DNA of 64,000 nucleotides from contig NZ_RZUF01000001.1 in NCBI RefSeq assembly GCF_004005375.1, positions 181,700-245,699 on the forward strand, read 5' to 3'. Below, in pieces: positions 19,123 to 29,271 of this stretch (position 1 is its first letter; every line of letters starts with the position of its first letter). A program made the position numbers and the translations under genes. This stretch comes from Rheinheimera sediminis (lineage in GTDB: Bacteria > Pseudomonadota > Gammaproteobacteria > Enterobacterales > Alteromonadaceae). Below the pieces are notes generated by a model. It was given only the letters and a program-made list of their open reading frames with translations, was not told the origin of the DNA and searched no databases.

Positions 19123-20466
19123 ATGAAGTTCTTTGAAGCAAACTTTGACGGCCTGGTCGGGCCGACGCACAACTATGCCGGATTATCCATCGGCAATGTT
19201 GCCTCGCTAAATAACGCCAAAAACACCTCCAGTCCGAAACAAGCCGCTAAGCAGGGTTTGCAGAAGATGAAGTCTTTGTCTGAATTGGGCTTAGTACAAG
19301 GTGTGTTGGCACCACAGGAGCGACCTGATGTCTATACGTTAAGACGTTTAGGTTTTACTGGTACTGACAGTGAAGTGATTAGCAAAGCGGCAAAACAAGC
19401 GCCTGCAGTACTGAAAGCTGTTTGCTCAGCCTCCAGTATGTGGACAGCAAACGCCGCTACTATATCCCCCAGTGCAGATACAGCGGATGGTAAAATTCAC
19501 TTTACGCCAGCAAACTTAACCAATAAGTTTCACCGCTCACTCGAACCTGTGACCACAGGGCGTATCCTCAAAGCCATGTTCAGTGATGACAAACACTTTG
19601 CGCATCATCAGCATTTGCCGGATAACGATCACTTTGGTGACGAAGGTGCTGCCAACCATACCCGCTTGTGCAGCGAATATGGTGCAGCAGGTGTTGAACT
19701 CTTTGTGTACGGTCGGTATGCCTTTGATTCGTCTAAGCCAGCGCCTAAACGCTTCCCTGCCCGACATACGCTGGAAGCCTGTGAAGCCGTCGCCCGTCTG
19801 CATGGCTTGTCCGAAAACGGCGCTGTGATGATGCAACAAAACCCGGATGTGATTGATCAGGGCGTATTTCACAATGACGTAATTGCGGTCGGTAACCAAA
19901 ACCTGTTGTTTTTTCACGAGCAAGCTTTTGTTGATACACAAAGCAAACTGGATGAAATTCGCCGTAAGTTTGGCACCTCAGCTGATCTGCACTTTATCGA
20001 AGTGAAAACTTCGGAAGTGTCAGTATCAGAAGCGGTGAAAACTTATCTGTTTAATACCCAATTGGTGACTTTACCAAACGGCGATATGGCCATTATTGCG
20101 CCGACAGAATGCCGGGATAGTGCCACTGTATCCGCCTATCTGGAGCAACTCACGGGGCGCGGCACTCCGGTACGCCAGGTGCATTACTTTGATGTGAAAC
20201 AAAGTATGCAAAATGGCGGTGGGCCAGCCTGTTTGCGTTTGCGGGTGGCGATGAGTGAAGCAGAGCATCAGGCGGTAAATCCAGCAGTACTGATGAACGA
20301 CAGCTTGTTTATGCGGTTAAATCAATGGGTAGATACACATTACCGCGACCAGATCAGCGAGGCCGATCTGGCCGATCCGCAGTTACTGATTGAAAGCCGC
20401 CAGGCGTTAGATGAACTGACCCAAATTTTACAATTAGGTTCTGTCTATCCATTCCAGCGCAATTAA
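19123..20466 (+). CDS. astB: N-succinylarginine dihydrolase
   Basis: Second enzyme of the arginine succinyltransferase (AST) catabolic pathway; it converts succinylarginine to succinylornithine, CO2 and two ammonia. The product has 447 aa, the standard length. Family landmarks are [19 protein letters not shown] at the start, [34 protein letters not shown] and the C-terminal [11 protein letters not shown] with the catalytic Cys. The other ast genes are not in the window, so it is detached from the usual astCADBE cluster. There is a repeat pair upstream and an inverted repeat just downstream. Confidence 0.95.
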   Translation: MKFFEANFDGLVGPTHNYAGLSIGNVASLNNAKNTSSPKQAAKQGLQKMKSLSELGLVQGVLAPQERPDVYTLRRLGFTGTDSEVISKAAKQAPAVLKAVCSASSMWTANAATISPSADTADGKIHFTPANLTNKFHRSLEPVTTGRILKAMFSDDKHFAHHQHLPDNDHFGDEGAANHTRLCSEYGAAGVELFVYGRYAFDSSKPAPKRFPARHTLEACEAVARLHGLSENGAVMMQQNPDVIDQGVFHNDVIAVGNQNLLFFHEQAFVDTQSKLDEIRRKFGTSADLHFIEVKTSEVSVSEAVKTYLFNTQLVTLPNGDMAIIAPTECRDSATVSAYLEQLTGRGTPVRQVHYFDVKQSMQNGGGPACLRLRVAMSEAEHQAVNPAVLMNDSLFMRLNQWVDTHYRDQISEADLADPQLLIESRQALDELTQILQLGSVYPFQRN

Positions 20467-20482
20467 AGAGTGAGCAGTTGAC

Positions 20483-20520
20483 ACTTCAGACCTCATACTG
20501 ACACTACAGAGGTCTGAAGT
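20483..20520. repeat. Perfect 12-bp inverted repeat after astB
   Basis: Arms ACTTCAGACCTC and the complement, separated by 14 bp, 16 bp past the astB stop. There is no T run, so it is not a classical terminator; it may act as a 3' stem-loop. Confidence 0.45.
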
Positions 20521-20707
20521 CACAGCTGCAATCACTTGCCTTACCTGAGGCAGATGTTCAATCTGCCTTCACTAGCCTGAACCCGGGCTGGTTGTGTTAA
20601 CTTAGTCGCTAAGCTCAGACGCACAATAATTCAGTTAGTAGCGATTTTGCTTTTGCCTCACAAACTGGTAGGCTAAGCAGCATTTTTCCGAACTAAAAAA
20701 GATAAAA

Positions 20708-22015
20708 ATGGCTTTAAAAAATAAATTAGGTCTAACCCCTCGAATTCTGATTGGTATGGCACTGGGCATTCTGGTCGGTGCTTTTTTTAAATTCCTGCTG
20801 GCAGGTGAAGCGGAGCTAACTTTAAGTTTGTTTGGCGCTGAACTTGGCTTGAAAGCATTTTTTGTCGACGGTATTTTTCATGCCGGTGGTCAAATTTTTG
20901 TCGCCAGTTTAAAAATGCTGGTCGTGCCATTGGTTTTTGTCTCTCTGGTCTGTGGCACCAGCTCACTGAGTGATGGCAGCACACTAGGTCGTCTTGGAGG
21001 CAAATCTGTTGGCTTGTACATCCTTACTACAGCTGTTGCTATAGCGCTTGCCATCTTTTTTGCGCTGCTGGTGTCGCCTGGCACCGGAGTGCAAATGACT
21101 GCAGATACCAGCTTTAGCGTGCAACAAGCACCTTCTATTACTCAGGTGTTTATCAATATGTTCCCAAGTAACCCGGTGGAAGCCATGGCGAAAGGTGAAA
21201 TGTTACAAATCATTGTATTCTCGGTACTTTTTGGTTTAGCCGTTGCATTAACCGGAGAAGCAGGCGCAAGGATCAGGTCTTTGTTTAATGACTTAAACGA
21301 AGTGGTAATGAAACTGGTTGGTTTTATGATGGCTTTAGCACCTTATGGTGTGTTTTTTCTAATGGCTAAACTTTTTACCAGCTTAGATCTAAAAAATCTG
21401 GAAAGTCTGGGATGGTATTTTAGTACTGTACTTTTTGTGCTGTTTTTCCATGGTTTTATTGTCTATGGCTTATTTATCTCCATTTTAGGTCGTTTAAACC
21501 CTCTGATGTTTTTCCGTAAGATGAAAGATGCTGCTTTATTTGGTTTTAGTATGTCCAGCAGCAATGCCACTATTCCGGTGAATATGGAAACTGCCACCAA
21601 AAAGCTAGGTGTTAGTAACAGCGTTGCTTCTTTCACTATCCCTCTGGGTGCAACCATCAATATGGATGGAACCGCCATCATGCAAGGTGTGGCTACTGTA
21701 TTTATTGCTCAGGTGTTTCAGGTTGAACTCACCACCATGGATTATCTGATGGTTATACTCACCGCCACTTTAGCCTCAGTAGGTACTGCTGGTGTTCCGG
21801 GCGTAGGTCTGATTATGCTGGCCATGGTCTTGCAGCAAGTGGGTTTACCCGTCGAAGGTATAGCATTAATTATCGGTGTAGACCGTTTACTGGATATGAC
21901 CCGCACCGCAGTCAATATTACAGGGGATGCAATGGTGTCCTGTCTTATCGCAAAAAGTGAAAACCAGTTTGATACAGAGTGTTTTAATAACCCGGATGCC
22001 GGAAGAAACAGTTAA
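20708..22015 (+). CDS. Dicarboxylate/amino acid:cation symporter (DAACS family)
   Basis: Inner-membrane secondary transporter of the GltP/DctA/SstT superfamily (435 aa), which takes up glutamate, aspartate or C4-dicarboxylates with protons or sodium. Multiple membrane segments are clear. The serine-rich re-entrant hairpin is FSMSSSNATIPVNM near residue 280, followed by GATINMDGTAIMQG and the second hairpin AGVPGVGLIML, then DRLLDMTRTAVNITGDA, which holds substrate-binding residues. Substrate cannot be told from the sequence by eye. A terminator follows 11 bp after the stop. Confidence 0.9.
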   Translation: MALKNKLGLTPRILIGMALGILVGAFFKFLLAGEAELTLSLFGAELGLKAFFVDGIFHAGGQIFVASLKMLVVPLVFVSLVCGTSSLSDGSTLGRLGGKSVGLYILTTAVAIALAIFFALLVSPGTGVQMTADTSFSVQQAPSITQVFINMFPSNPVEAMAKGEMLQIIVFSVLFGLAVALTGEAGARIRSLFNDLNEVVMKLVGFMMALAPYGVFFLMAKLFTSLDLKNLESLGWYFSTVLFVLFFHGFIVYGLFISILGRLNPLMFFRKMKDAALFGFSMSSSNATIPVNMETATKKLGVSNSVASFTIPLGATINMDGTAIMQGVATVFIAQVFQVELTTMDYLMVILTATLASVGTAGVPGVGLIMLAMVLQQVGLPVEGIALIIGVDRLLDMTRTAVNITGDAMVSCLIAKSENQFDTECFNNPDAGRNS

Positions 22016-22026
22016 TAATAATGCAG

Positions 22027-22053
22027 AAAAACGCCGCTTTATGCGGCGTTTTT
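22027..22053. terminator. Intrinsic terminator between symporter and tpm
   Basis: 11-bp arms AAAAACGCCGC/GCGGCGTTTTT with a 5-nt loop and a T run on both strands. It serves the convergent symporter (plus) and tpm (minus) genes. Confidence 0.9.
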
Positions 22054-22076
22054 TATGCTTTATGCTCAGACGAAAA

Positions 22077-22727
22077 TTACCAGTAGATCACAAAAGCTTT
22101 TTCCAGTAGTTGGCTGAGATTAAACTGACGCTGGGCAAAAGGTCTGCCGGTTAAATTGCGCACTGCAACTAACTCTATTGAGGCTGCAAAATCAAACAAC
22201 TGCCTGACTTCCTGCTCTGTCACAGAAAATGGCGGACCAGCTAATTCATGCTGTGGATACTCCAGGCTTAATAACACCATGCAGACAGAGCCTGGACATA
22301 ATTGTTTTAGCTGCTGTACATAATCAATCCGCATCTGACGAGGCAAAGCGATCAGAGCTGCTCTGTCATAAATCAGCCCAACCTGGCCTAATTGTTCAGG
22401 CGCTAAAGCAAAATAATCACCTTGCCAGATATCCACAGCGGGGTGACTAAACCGCTTGAACTTATGCTGGGATTGCACCATGTAGTCTTGGCCCTGCTGC
22501 TGGTAAAACTGCTGGCAGGCCAGCTCTGATAATTCAGCGCCTATGACTTTGCCATGCTGTGATAACCACCAGAGGTCAAGACTCTTACCAGACAGAGGCG
22601 CAAATATCGCGCCAGACTTGTCCCAACTCAGCTGAGAACACAACACCGGCAACAATGGATGTATCTCGCTTTGATGAAATCCTATTCGCTGTTGCTGCCA
22701 GCAGTTATGCCAAAATTCAGCCTGCAT
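22077..22727 (-). CDS. tpm: Thiopurine S-methyltransferase family protein
   Basis: SAM-dependent methyltransferase of the TPMT family (216 aa). Bacterial members methylate thiopurines and metalloid anions such as selenite and tellurite. Seen are FWHNCWQQQRIGFHQSEIHPLL at the N-terminus, APLSGKSLDLWWLSQHG (SAM motif I; most members have PLCGKS, so Ser replaces Cys here), GAELSELACQQFY, and YDRAALIALP. It starts 3 bp beyond the sohB stop, so the two are cotranscribed. Confidence 0.88.
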   Translation of the reverse strand: MQAEFWHNCWQQQRIGFHQSEIHPLLPVLCSQLSWDKSGAIFAPLSGKSLDLWWLSQHGKVIGAELSELACQQFYQQQGQDYMVQSQHKFKRFSHPAVDIWQGDYFALAPEQLGQVGLIYDRAALIALPRQMRIDYVQQLKQLCPGSVCMVLLSLEYPQHELAGPPFSVTEQEVRQLFDFAASIELVAVRNLTGRPFAQRQFNLSQLLEKAFVIYW

Positions 22728-22730
22728 CTA

Positions 22731-23720
22731 TCAGCGCCAAAAACTAAGTTGCGACAATGAATTCAGGCTACGGGTCAGGACAGTGCTCGCCGCTAAACCA
22801 ACCTTTTCCGCCAGTTTACGTTTGAGCTGATATTTCACCTGCACCACCTTTTTCGTATGAAATTGCTGCACAAGATAATCATCACTGGTTTGCAACTGGT
22901 CGATTAAGTTTAACTCCAACGCCTGATAACCAAACCAATGCTCTCCAGTAGCCACTTGTTCCATCACCAGTACAGGTCTGTGTTTAAACACAAAATCTTT
23001 AAATAAAACATGAGTCTGCTCTAATTCTTGCTGAAATTTCTCACGGCCTTTATCGGTGTTTTCGGCAAAAACTGTTACGGTTCGTTTGAATTCACCTGCA
23101 GTAAACTGCTCTACATCTATGTTATTTTTTTTCAAAAGCTTATGGAAATTAGGCAATTGAGCGACAACACCTATAGAACCAACAACAGCAAAAGGCGCAG
23201 CTAAAATACGATCAGCAATACAGGCCATCATATAGCCCCCGCTGGCGGCTACCTTATCGACTGCTACTGTCAGCCGGATGTTTTGTTGTTTAATTCTGTC
23301 GAGCTGCGACGCCGCCAAACCATAACCATGCACTACCCCACCCGGACTTTCCAAGCGGATTAATACTTCATCTGTTGCAGTGGCAACAGCAAGCACTGCT
23401 GTGACTTCTTCACGTAATGCTTCCACTTCATGCGCATCCATACTGCCATTAAAATCCAGCACAAAAAGCCGCTCTTTTGGTTCATCCTTTTGTTTTTGGC
23501 TTTTACTCCAAGCCTTATAGGCTTTTTTATCCAGCAGTTGGTTCTGCAGATCTGCGGTTAATTCACGGTATTCTTCCGACAGATCGCTAAACTCCAGCTC
23601 GCCTTTTTTAGCCTTTTGTTTGGCCGAAACTACCAGGGCAATAATCACTGCAATAGCGATAACCACAGTAGCTGTTTTCGCCAGAAACAAACCGTATTGA
23701 TATAAAAATTCCACTTCCAT
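22731..23720 (-). CDS. sohB: Inner-membrane S49 serine protease SohB
   Basis: Signal-peptide-peptidase-like protease anchored in the inner membrane with its domain in the periplasm. The product (329 aa) has an N-terminal membrane helix (residues 12-34), a charged linker, and the S49 core. The catalytic pair is Ser160 in KVAASGGYMMA and Lys212 in AGEFKRTV. RLESPGG is the substrate-groove motif. The length matches E. coli SohB. tpm follows immediately. Confidence 0.93.
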   Translation of the reverse strand: MEVEFLYQYGLFLAKTATVVIAIAVIIALVVSAKQKAKKGELEFSDLSEEYRELTADLQNQLLDKKAYKAWSKSQKQKDEPKERLFVLDFNGSMDAHEVEALREEVTAVLAVATATDEVLIRLESPGGVVHGYGLAASQLDRIKQQNIRLTVAVDKVAASGGYMMACIADRILAAPFAVVGSIGVVAQLPNFHKLLKKNNIDVEQFTAGEFKRTVTVFAENTDKGREKFQQELEQTHVLFKDFVFKHRPVLVMEQVATGEHWFGYQALELNLIDQLQTSDDYLVQQFHTKKVVQVKYQLKRKLAEKVGLAASTVLTRSLNSLSQLSFWR

Positions 23721-23771
23721 TCCTTTTTAACAAAAACTAACGGCATTGTAGCCTGAGCTTCGCCACAAGTA

Positions 23772-23826
23772 AAAATGGGGCCAGATCACATTGCTAAGAG
23801 TTAACAATGTAATCTGGCCCCATTTT
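23772..23826. repeat. TGGGG-ended palindrome, copy 1
   Basis: 55-bp near-perfect palindrome: 26-bp arms with two mismatches around a 3-bp centre. The outer part reads AAAATGGGGCCAGAT. It lies 16 bp past the stop of the lipase gene and upstream of sohB. Related elements lie at 38022, 51362 and 52566. Confidence 0.8.
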
Positions 23827-23842
23827 GTATGGGTGTGAACTA

Positions 23843-26239
23843 TTAGTTGGCAGGAGCCATTACAGCACCATTGGTAACAACCACAGCTGCACCGCGGCCC
23901 ATAAAGAAGCTTACGCTTTGGGCTTGCATTTCAGCTGTCGCTGCAGCACTGCCTGTTGGACTCAGGATAGAGCTGTGGTTGCCCGCAATAAAACGGCTTA
24001 ATGCTGTGCCCGTCACCGGATACGTCCCAGCCACATTGTTTAGAGCTGCAGCTCCTAATAAAGCAGCCAGAGGCTCAGTGCCTGCCAGAGGCATAGCAGC
24101 AGAGCTATTTGGGATCACCTGGTCAGGTAACTGATCAGAACCGTTGCCAACCACTTCAATGATATAGGTTGGAGTTGCGGAAGCTACCAGCATAGAAGCA
24201 TAGTTATTTGGGTCACCAGCATCTGTGACTGTCTGAGCAGCAAAAGCAAAAGACGAGAACGAGGCGTTTAATGCAGCCAGTGCAGCAGGATTAGACACCG
24301 CCAATGCCTGAACAAAATCATTGAAACAAGCAGCATAAGGTGCAGTTTGCCCTGTTCCGCAGGAGTTGCTTGTAGCATAGGCTATATAGCCCTCAGCTGT
24401 TGCACCACCGGCACCTAACAATACACTGGCTTTAATGGTTGGGCCAAAAGCTGCAGAATCCAACAAGAAGTTGGCAACAGCACCGCCAGGCATAGCTAAA
24501 GTTGCAGACTGGACTTTGTATAACGCATCCAGTTGAGCATTGCCCGTTGTACTATTGGCTAAAGCCACCATAGAGGTCCCGGTAATAGCACCTAAAGAGT
24601 GCCCTAAGAACTGGACGTTCTGGCTATTCAACAAGCTAGTTTGGTTATTAAAGTTTAAACCCAAACGCAGACCTAACATATCTGCAATACTTTGACGCAG
24701 GTTGTCACGGGTCACCAGCAGATTGGACAGATTCATATATACTGTTGCATTGCCGTTGCTGGCGTTTAACGCACCAAAACCACGGCTACCATGTAAAGGG
24801 TGGTCAATAGCGATGGTGGCAAAACCACGGGCCGATAAAGCGCCGGTAATAGCCAACATGTCTTCTTTTTTCGAGGTTATGCCGTGTTGCAATATCACAA
24901 CAGGCCAGCCTGCCTCTGGTTTAACTAAACCTAATGCTGCACCACGAACCTCATCAGGCACTGTAACCTGCACAGCCAGTGTCTGAGTGCTGTTCACTTT
25001 TGGGATCGTATTAAACTGGGTCAAATGACGTTGTTTATCCAAACCGAAGTCGCGTAAAGCACCATTAGAGGCTCCGTTACAGAAGGCATCATTACCCATC
25101 TGGGCTGGATCAGTCATAGCAGCTTCTAAAGCTGTTTTCTCAGCGTCGGTCAGTTGGGCAATAATAGCACCCGAATCACAACGCGCTTTCCAACGTGTGT
25201 TTAAAGGAGCCATTGGCTCTTCAGTAGTAGCTGCCCCCAGATAATAAGGTAGATTGATAGTACCGCTGTATAATTTTGCCAGTTTAAATATAAAACGTGG
25301 GTCTGCCGCGCTATCCGCAATAGGCTGACCGGGGAACAGCAGGTCAGACACTAACCTGCCCGTATCAGCAATAAGAACTTGAGGAGGCGTGTTGTTGTTC
25401 AAGGCACTTGGCGCCATCAATCGTTTGATCGTGCTAAATACAGGAGCTGTAGACTGAGTGGTAATAGCTGCAGTGTAAATAATGCCAGCTTTGTTAATAG
25501 ACTGTGTAGAGACTGCATTCTCAAATCCATTAATCACACTTTGCAATGCTAATTGAGATGCTGTTCCCAAAGGCTTGGTCGCTATGTCTTGTTTTACCAA
25601 TTCATAAGTCACGGATGGAGAAACAGACCGGCCTTCACTGTCTTTCAAGCTGTCTGTAAATACTAAAATGTAGGTCGTAGCCGGCTTTAATGGTTTTAGT
25701 GGTATCACAGCGACATTGTTTCCGCTGGCTCGGCTTACATAATCTACACCAAAGGTCAGAGCTTTTACCGCCTTACAGGCTGCTCCGCGCGGCACTACGC
25801 GACAATCGGCATCAGGAGATGCAGGGTCGCCCATTAATGTTTCGACTAGATAGACCGAACCTGGTTGCTGTACGCTGGCTGCATCCAAACTTACGCCAGT
25901 GGCGAAGCTCAGTGCTACAGTGAATGGTTGTTGCGTAGACCAGCCATCAAGGGCACCTAAAGCTGTTGAAGGGTCGGCATAGTTAGGAGCCGCCAGATGC
26001 GCACCCGCAGCATCTTTTTCAGTAGGCATAAATAAAGTACCGTCTTTGGTACCTTGCAATAACAAATCGTTAGGTGCGGATAATATGCCGTTGGCTGGGT
26101 CGTAAATAATACGTGATAAAGGGATCTGAACCTCACCACCTGTTTGAGTATCTTTTTTAATGTCGTCCAGTGATTCGCCACCACAACCGGCCAAACCTAA
26201 CGCACTGGCAATAGCAAAGCTAAGCAAAAGCTTGTTCAT
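23843..26239 (-). CDS. Surface lipoprotein lipase (VolA-like)
   Basis: Predicted outer-membrane lipoprotein (798 aa) with lipobox GLAGC at Cys19 and an alpha/beta-hydrolase domain. The N-terminal 300 residues resemble the bacterial virulence-factor lipase N-terminal domain (LSRIIYDPANGILSAPNDLL). The hydrolase part has ILQHGITSKKED (oxyanion region, about 449-460), HPLHGSRG, and the nucleophile elbow GHSLG at 546-550 with Ser548. In Vibrio cholerae, VolA is a surface lysophospholipase used for fatty-acid uptake; the same role here is inference. No fadL-like gene is adjacent. Confidence 0.85.
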   Translation of the reverse strand: MNKLLLSFAIASALGLAGCGGESLDDIKKDTQTGGEVQIPLSRIIYDPANGILSAPNDLLLQGTKDGTLFMPTEKDAAGAHLAAPNYADPSTALGALDGWSTQQPFTVALSFATGVSLDAASVQQPGSVYLVETLMGDPASPDADCRVVPRGAACKAVKALTFGVDYVSRASGNNVAVIPLKPLKPATTYILVFTDSLKDSEGRSVSPSVTYELVKQDIATKPLGTASQLALQSVINGFENAVSTQSINKAGIIYTAAITTQSTAPVFSTIKRLMAPSALNNNTPPQVLIADTGRLVSDLLFPGQPIADSAADPRFIFKLAKLYSGTINLPYYLGAATTEEPMAPLNTRWKARCDSGAIIAQLTDAEKTALEAAMTDPAQMGNDAFCNGASNGALRDFGLDKQRHLTQFNTIPKVNSTQTLAVQVTVPDEVRGAALGLVKPEAGWPVVILQHGITSKKEDMLAITGALSARGFATIAIDHPLHGSRGFGALNASNGNATVYMNLSNLLVTRDNLRQSIADMLGLRLGLNFNNQTSLLNSQNVQFLGHSLGAITGTSMVALANSTTGNAQLDALYKVQSATLAMPGGAVANFLLDSAAFGPTIKASVLLGAGGATAEGYIAYATSNSCGTGQTAPYAACFNDFVQALAVSNPAALAALNASFSSFAFAAQTVTDAGDPNNYASMLVASATPTYIIEVVGNGSDQLPDQVIPNSSAAMPLAGTEPLAALLGAAALNNVAGTYPVTGTALSRFIAGNHSSILSPTGSAAATAEMQAQSVSFFMGRGAAVVVTNGAVMAPAN

Positions 26240-26457
26240 ATCTTCTCCCCGTGTCCTGTATTTTTCTTATTCTGCCCCGATAGTTACCTAAAGGAGTCAT
26301 TCGTTTTGTAATGTGAGCTGTTAACAGCTACGACCAGTTAAACTTAACCCAATCAGATAAAATTCGCTAGCTCAAATTAAAGCTTGTTGAAGAAAGGTGC
26401 AAAATTAGTACAGAGCAGGTATGCTGCCGCCGTTTTTCAACGTCTGGGACCCTTTTT

Positions 26458-27201
26458 ATGTTTAATTATCAAGCGAAGCCACAAGCACTGGCAGACAAAG
26501 TTATTCTGGTAACAGGCGCTGGCGACGGCATAGGCAAAGCAGCGGCGCTTTGTTACGCCAAACACGGCGCGACTGTGATTTTACTGGGAAAAACCACAGC
26601 CAAACTCACGGCAGTGTATGACGAAATAGTCGCTTCTGGCTGGCCAGAACCCGCTATAGTTCCGCTGGATTTAAAAGGAGCAACCGCCAAGCATTATCAG
26701 GATATGGCCAGCACTATTCAGGCTGAGTTTGGAAAATTAGATGGCGTGCTGCACAACGCAGGTTTATTAGGGGTCTTAAGCCCTTTTGAACATTTAGACT
26801 TACCGACATGGCAGGATATTTTACAAGTGAATGTCACTGCAGCCATGCTGATGAGCCAAGCACTTATCCCTGTTTTAAAGCGAGCGCCGCAAAGCTCTGT
26901 GGTATTTACTTCTTCAGGCGTCGGCCGTCAGGCCAGAGCCTACTGGGGTGGTTATGCCGTATCAAAGTTCGCTACTGAAGGTTTAATGCAACTGATGGCG
27001 GCTGAGTATGAAGGCACAACGCTGCGGGTTAATGCGATTAACCCGGGAGCAACCCGCACAAAAATGCGCAGTAAAGCCTACCCTGGTGAAGATCAGTTAA
27101 GTTTGCCAACGGCTGAACAGATTATGCCTTTATATCTGTATTTAATGAGTGACGACAGCAAAGCTGTCAATGGACAGTCGCTGGATGCGCAGCAAAAATA
27201 G
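26458..27201 (+). CDS. yciK: Short-chain dehydrogenase/reductase YciK
   Basis: Classical NAD(P)-dependent short-chain dehydrogenase (247 aa). The nucleotide loop TGAGDGIG lies at about residues 20-27, HNAG near 96, the catalytic Ser in SSGVGR and the Tyr/Lys pair in YAVSK. The opening MFNYQAKPQALADKVILVTG closely matches E. coli YciK. The enzyme's substrate is not established. In E. coli yciK neighbours btuR and sohB; here sohB lies about 2.7 kb away. A terminator follows. Confidence 0.88.
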   Translation: MFNYQAKPQALADKVILVTGAGDGIGKAAALCYAKHGATVILLGKTTAKLTAVYDEIVASGWPEPAIVPLDLKGATAKHYQDMASTIQAEFGKLDGVLHNAGLLGVLSPFEHLDLPTWQDILQVNVTAAMLMSQALIPVLKRAPQSSVVFTSSGVGRQARAYWGGYAVSKFATEGLMQLMAAEYEGTTLRVNAINPGATRTKMRSKAYPGEDQLSLPTAEQIMPLYLYLMSDDSKAVNGQSLDAQQK

Positions 27202-27268
27202 CACAGCTGTAGTGTTCAAAACAGCAGCACACTGTGCTGGCCGTTCACTATAACTTTATGGTAGCAAT

Positions 27269-27302
27269 AAAAAAACCGGCTCTGATTAAAGCCGGTTTTT
27301 TT
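27269..27302. terminator. Intrinsic terminator between yciK and the next gene
   Basis: 12-bp arms AAAAAAACCGGC/GCCGGTTTTTTT with a 10-nt loop. It serves the convergent yciK (plus) and the 27317 gene (minus). Confidence 0.9.
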
Positions 27303-27316
27303 TAAACTTCGAACAA

Positions 27317-27847
27317 TTATTTCTTCGACAGAATTTCTTCGCCGTTGGCCTGAGCCCACAGATTCCAGACATCCACTTTACTATTGAAATTTTCAACAGC
27401 CTGAGTGCCTGCTTCAGCTAATAAAGCTTCGATATCTTTGCTGTATTTGCTTTCCACTTTGTGAAATGGCACAACGCTAATACCACGTTCAAGCAATGCC
27501 TTTTTCATCGTATGGGTTTTCAGTAAATTTAATTGCCCAGCATCCACATAGAAGAACTGACTTTCTTTGTTAATCGTTTTGAATTTTGGCTTTACCGGGC
27601 GCTTGCCTTTTGGCTCTGACTCATCATCATCATGACTGACAATAACGTCAGCATTTAATTGATAACCAAGTTGTTCCAGAGTAAAACCCTGGGCTTTAGC
27701 CAGAGCTCTGATCTGAGATAATACTTCCGTTTCTTTTTGGCGTTCAACCAAAACAGAGTTTAATATCTCAATCACTTCATGCAGTTTAACCGTCGTAATT
27801 TCTTTGGCGGCTTTTTTCAGTTCTTTTTTATCAAGTAACAATGACAT
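27317..27847 (-). CDS. Hypothetical protein with helical N-terminus
   Basis: I do not recognise it with confidence. The 176-aa product has a helical, charged N-terminal half (residues 5-55, with EVIEILNSVLVERQKETEVLSQI) that faintly recalls the oligomerisation region of H-NS/MvaT proteins, then an acidic stretch (HDDDESEPKGKR), a basic patch, and a mixed domain from about residue 85. No AT-hook-like or H-NS core motif is visible. The start at 27847 is chosen because GGAG lies 6 nt upstream; an ATG at 27868 has no ribosome site. It is a single-gene unit with its own terminator. Confidence 0.7.
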   Translation of the reverse strand: MSLLLDKKELKKAAKEITTVKLHEVIEILNSVLVERQKETEVLSQIRALAKAQGFTLEQLGYQLNADVIVSHDDDESEPKGKRPVKPKFKTINKESQFFYVDAGQLNLLKTHTMKKALLERGISVVPFHKVESKYSKDIEALLAEAGTQAVENFNSKVDVWNLWAQANGEEILSKK

Positions 27848-28040
27848 GAAAATCTCCAGTGAATACATATTATTGATGATAGTACAGAATCATTTTGCCT
27901 AATTAAAGCATAAATACAATCTTATTTAAAAAATAACAGTGTAAGTCGACAAACTGAGACAAATCTATGAAGCGTTATCACCCATTCTGCTGCGTCACAC
28001 AATGATGAAGTAGTGACACAGCCGAATCATCTTTTTCGCA

Positions 28041-28943
28041 TTAGTTTTTTAGCAGATATAAATCTTTTAAATAACTTCGGAACTCAGCCGACAGTTTTTT
28101 ATCCTGCAACGCATATTCTACGATAGCCTTGAGATAACCTATTTTACTGCCACAGTCATGTGACTTGCCTTGTAAATGATAAGCTTCTATTTGCTCAATC
28201 AGTAATAAATGATGTAAAGCGTCTGTCAGTTGAACTTCACCGCCAGCACCAGGAGCAGTTTTGCGTAATAAATCCCAAATTCTTGCTGATAAAACATAAC
28301 GACCGGTAATAGCCAGATTAGAAGGAGAATCTTCAATGTCAGGTTTTTCAACCATGGTTCGAATGGAAACAGATTGTCCCTGTTGCAGCTCCTTACCGGC
28401 AATGTCGACTATGCCGTATTTATTCACTTCCAGCGCTGGTACAGGTTCCACCATAATCTGACTGGCACCCGTTGTTTCAAACCGCTCTATCATGGCTTTT
28501 AAATTGTGAATACGAGCGTCTGCATGATACTTGTCTATTAATACGTCCGGCAAAATCACGGCAAAAGGTTCATTGCCCACCACGGGTGCTGCACATAACA
28601 CCGCATGGCCCAAGCCCAAGGCAACAGGTTGGCGTACTGAAATAACTGTCACATTTTTAGGGTTAATAGAACGTACTTCGTCCAGTAAAGAACGCTTTAC
28701 CCTATTTTCTAACTGTGTTTCCAGCTCAAAGCTGGTATCAAAATGGTTCTCTATCGAGTTTTTACTGGAATGAGTCACCAATACGATTTCAGTGATCCCT
28801 GCCGCTGCGGCTTCCTCTATCACATACTGGATCAAAGGTTTATCCACTACTGGCAGCATTTCTTTTGGAATAGCTTTAGTGGCAGGTAACATTCTAGTCC
28901 CTAAACCTGCCACTGGGATCACTGCTTTTTTTAACTTCACCAT
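28041..28943 (-). CDS. galU: UTP-glucose-1-phosphate uridylyltransferase
   Basis: Makes UDP-glucose for polysaccharides and galactose metabolism. The 300-aa product opens [26 protein letters not shown], the nucleotide-binding signature, and has [31 protein letters not shown] and VEKP. The ATG at 28943 has AAGGA upstream and gives the standard N-terminus; an in-frame GTG 18 bp further up is less likely. The gap up to the divergent can gene (28944-29271) contains a mini MITE and nothing else I recognise. Confidence 0.96.
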   Translation of the reverse strand: MVKLKKAVIPVAGLGTRMLPATKAIPKEMLPVVDKPLIQYVIEEAAAAGITEIVLVTHSSKNSIENHFDTSFELETQLENRVKRSLLDEVRSINPKNVTVISVRQPVALGLGHAVLCAAPVVGNEPFAVILPDVLIDKYHADARIHNLKAMIERFETTGASQIMVEPVPALEVNKYGIVDIAGKELQQGQSVSIRTMVEKPDIEDSPSNLAITGRYVLSARIWDLLRKTAPGAGGEVQLTDALHHLLLIEQIEAYHLQGKSHDCGSKIGYLKAIVEYALQDKKLSAEFRSYLKDLYLLKN

Positions 28944-29041
28944 CTTATTTAGTTCCTTCACTACGGACTTCGGTTATGGTTCTATCATACTCTGGGCACC
29001 AGTTCGCAGCCAGACTGTTTTAAAGCTACTCTGACTATTTA

Positions 29042-29086
29042 ACCTGAACTCGGGATAAGTCGACACTCATTATCCCGAGTTCATGT
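29042..29086. mobile_element. MITE, internally deleted copy (copy A, 45 bp)
   Basis: Consists of little more than the two terminal inverted repeats (ACCTGAACTCGGGATAA and its complement with one mismatch) joined by 11 bp identical to the right subterminal part of the full copy at 50233. It is flanked by a perfect 6-bp direct repeat, TATTTA, at 29036-29041 and 29087-29092, which marks an insertion event. It lies in the galU-can divergent gap. Confidence 0.8.
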
Positions 29087-29271
29087 TATTTAAGGGTATA
29101 AATCTAGATTGCTTCGCCAGGCTGCTTTGTATTGCAAACTCCCTGCGGCGCTGAAACTCGCATCTTGAGGTCAGTTGGGTAGAAATAGTCGTTTCGCTAT
29201 TAATTGCTGGTCGGTGTTCTCCCACAGGTAAGATCTGTTAAGGTAGCGCCAGTTTTTTATAAGGTGATTCC

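Noticed and set aside
18870..19172. 100-aa ORF on the minus strand
   Set aside because: It runs across two repeat copies, has no family resemblance and a Leu-rich composition typical of a chance frame.
20483..20520. Inverted repeat as a terminator of astB
   Set aside because: There is no T run after the stem; kept only as an inverted repeat.
27317..27847. H-NS/MvaT nucleoid protein
   Set aside because: Only a faint helical resemblance at the N-terminus; no recognisable DNA-binding core at the C-terminus.
28944..29271. Possible small RNA or tRNA in the galU-can gap
   Set aside because: No cloverleaf or other stable fold besides the mini MITE was found.
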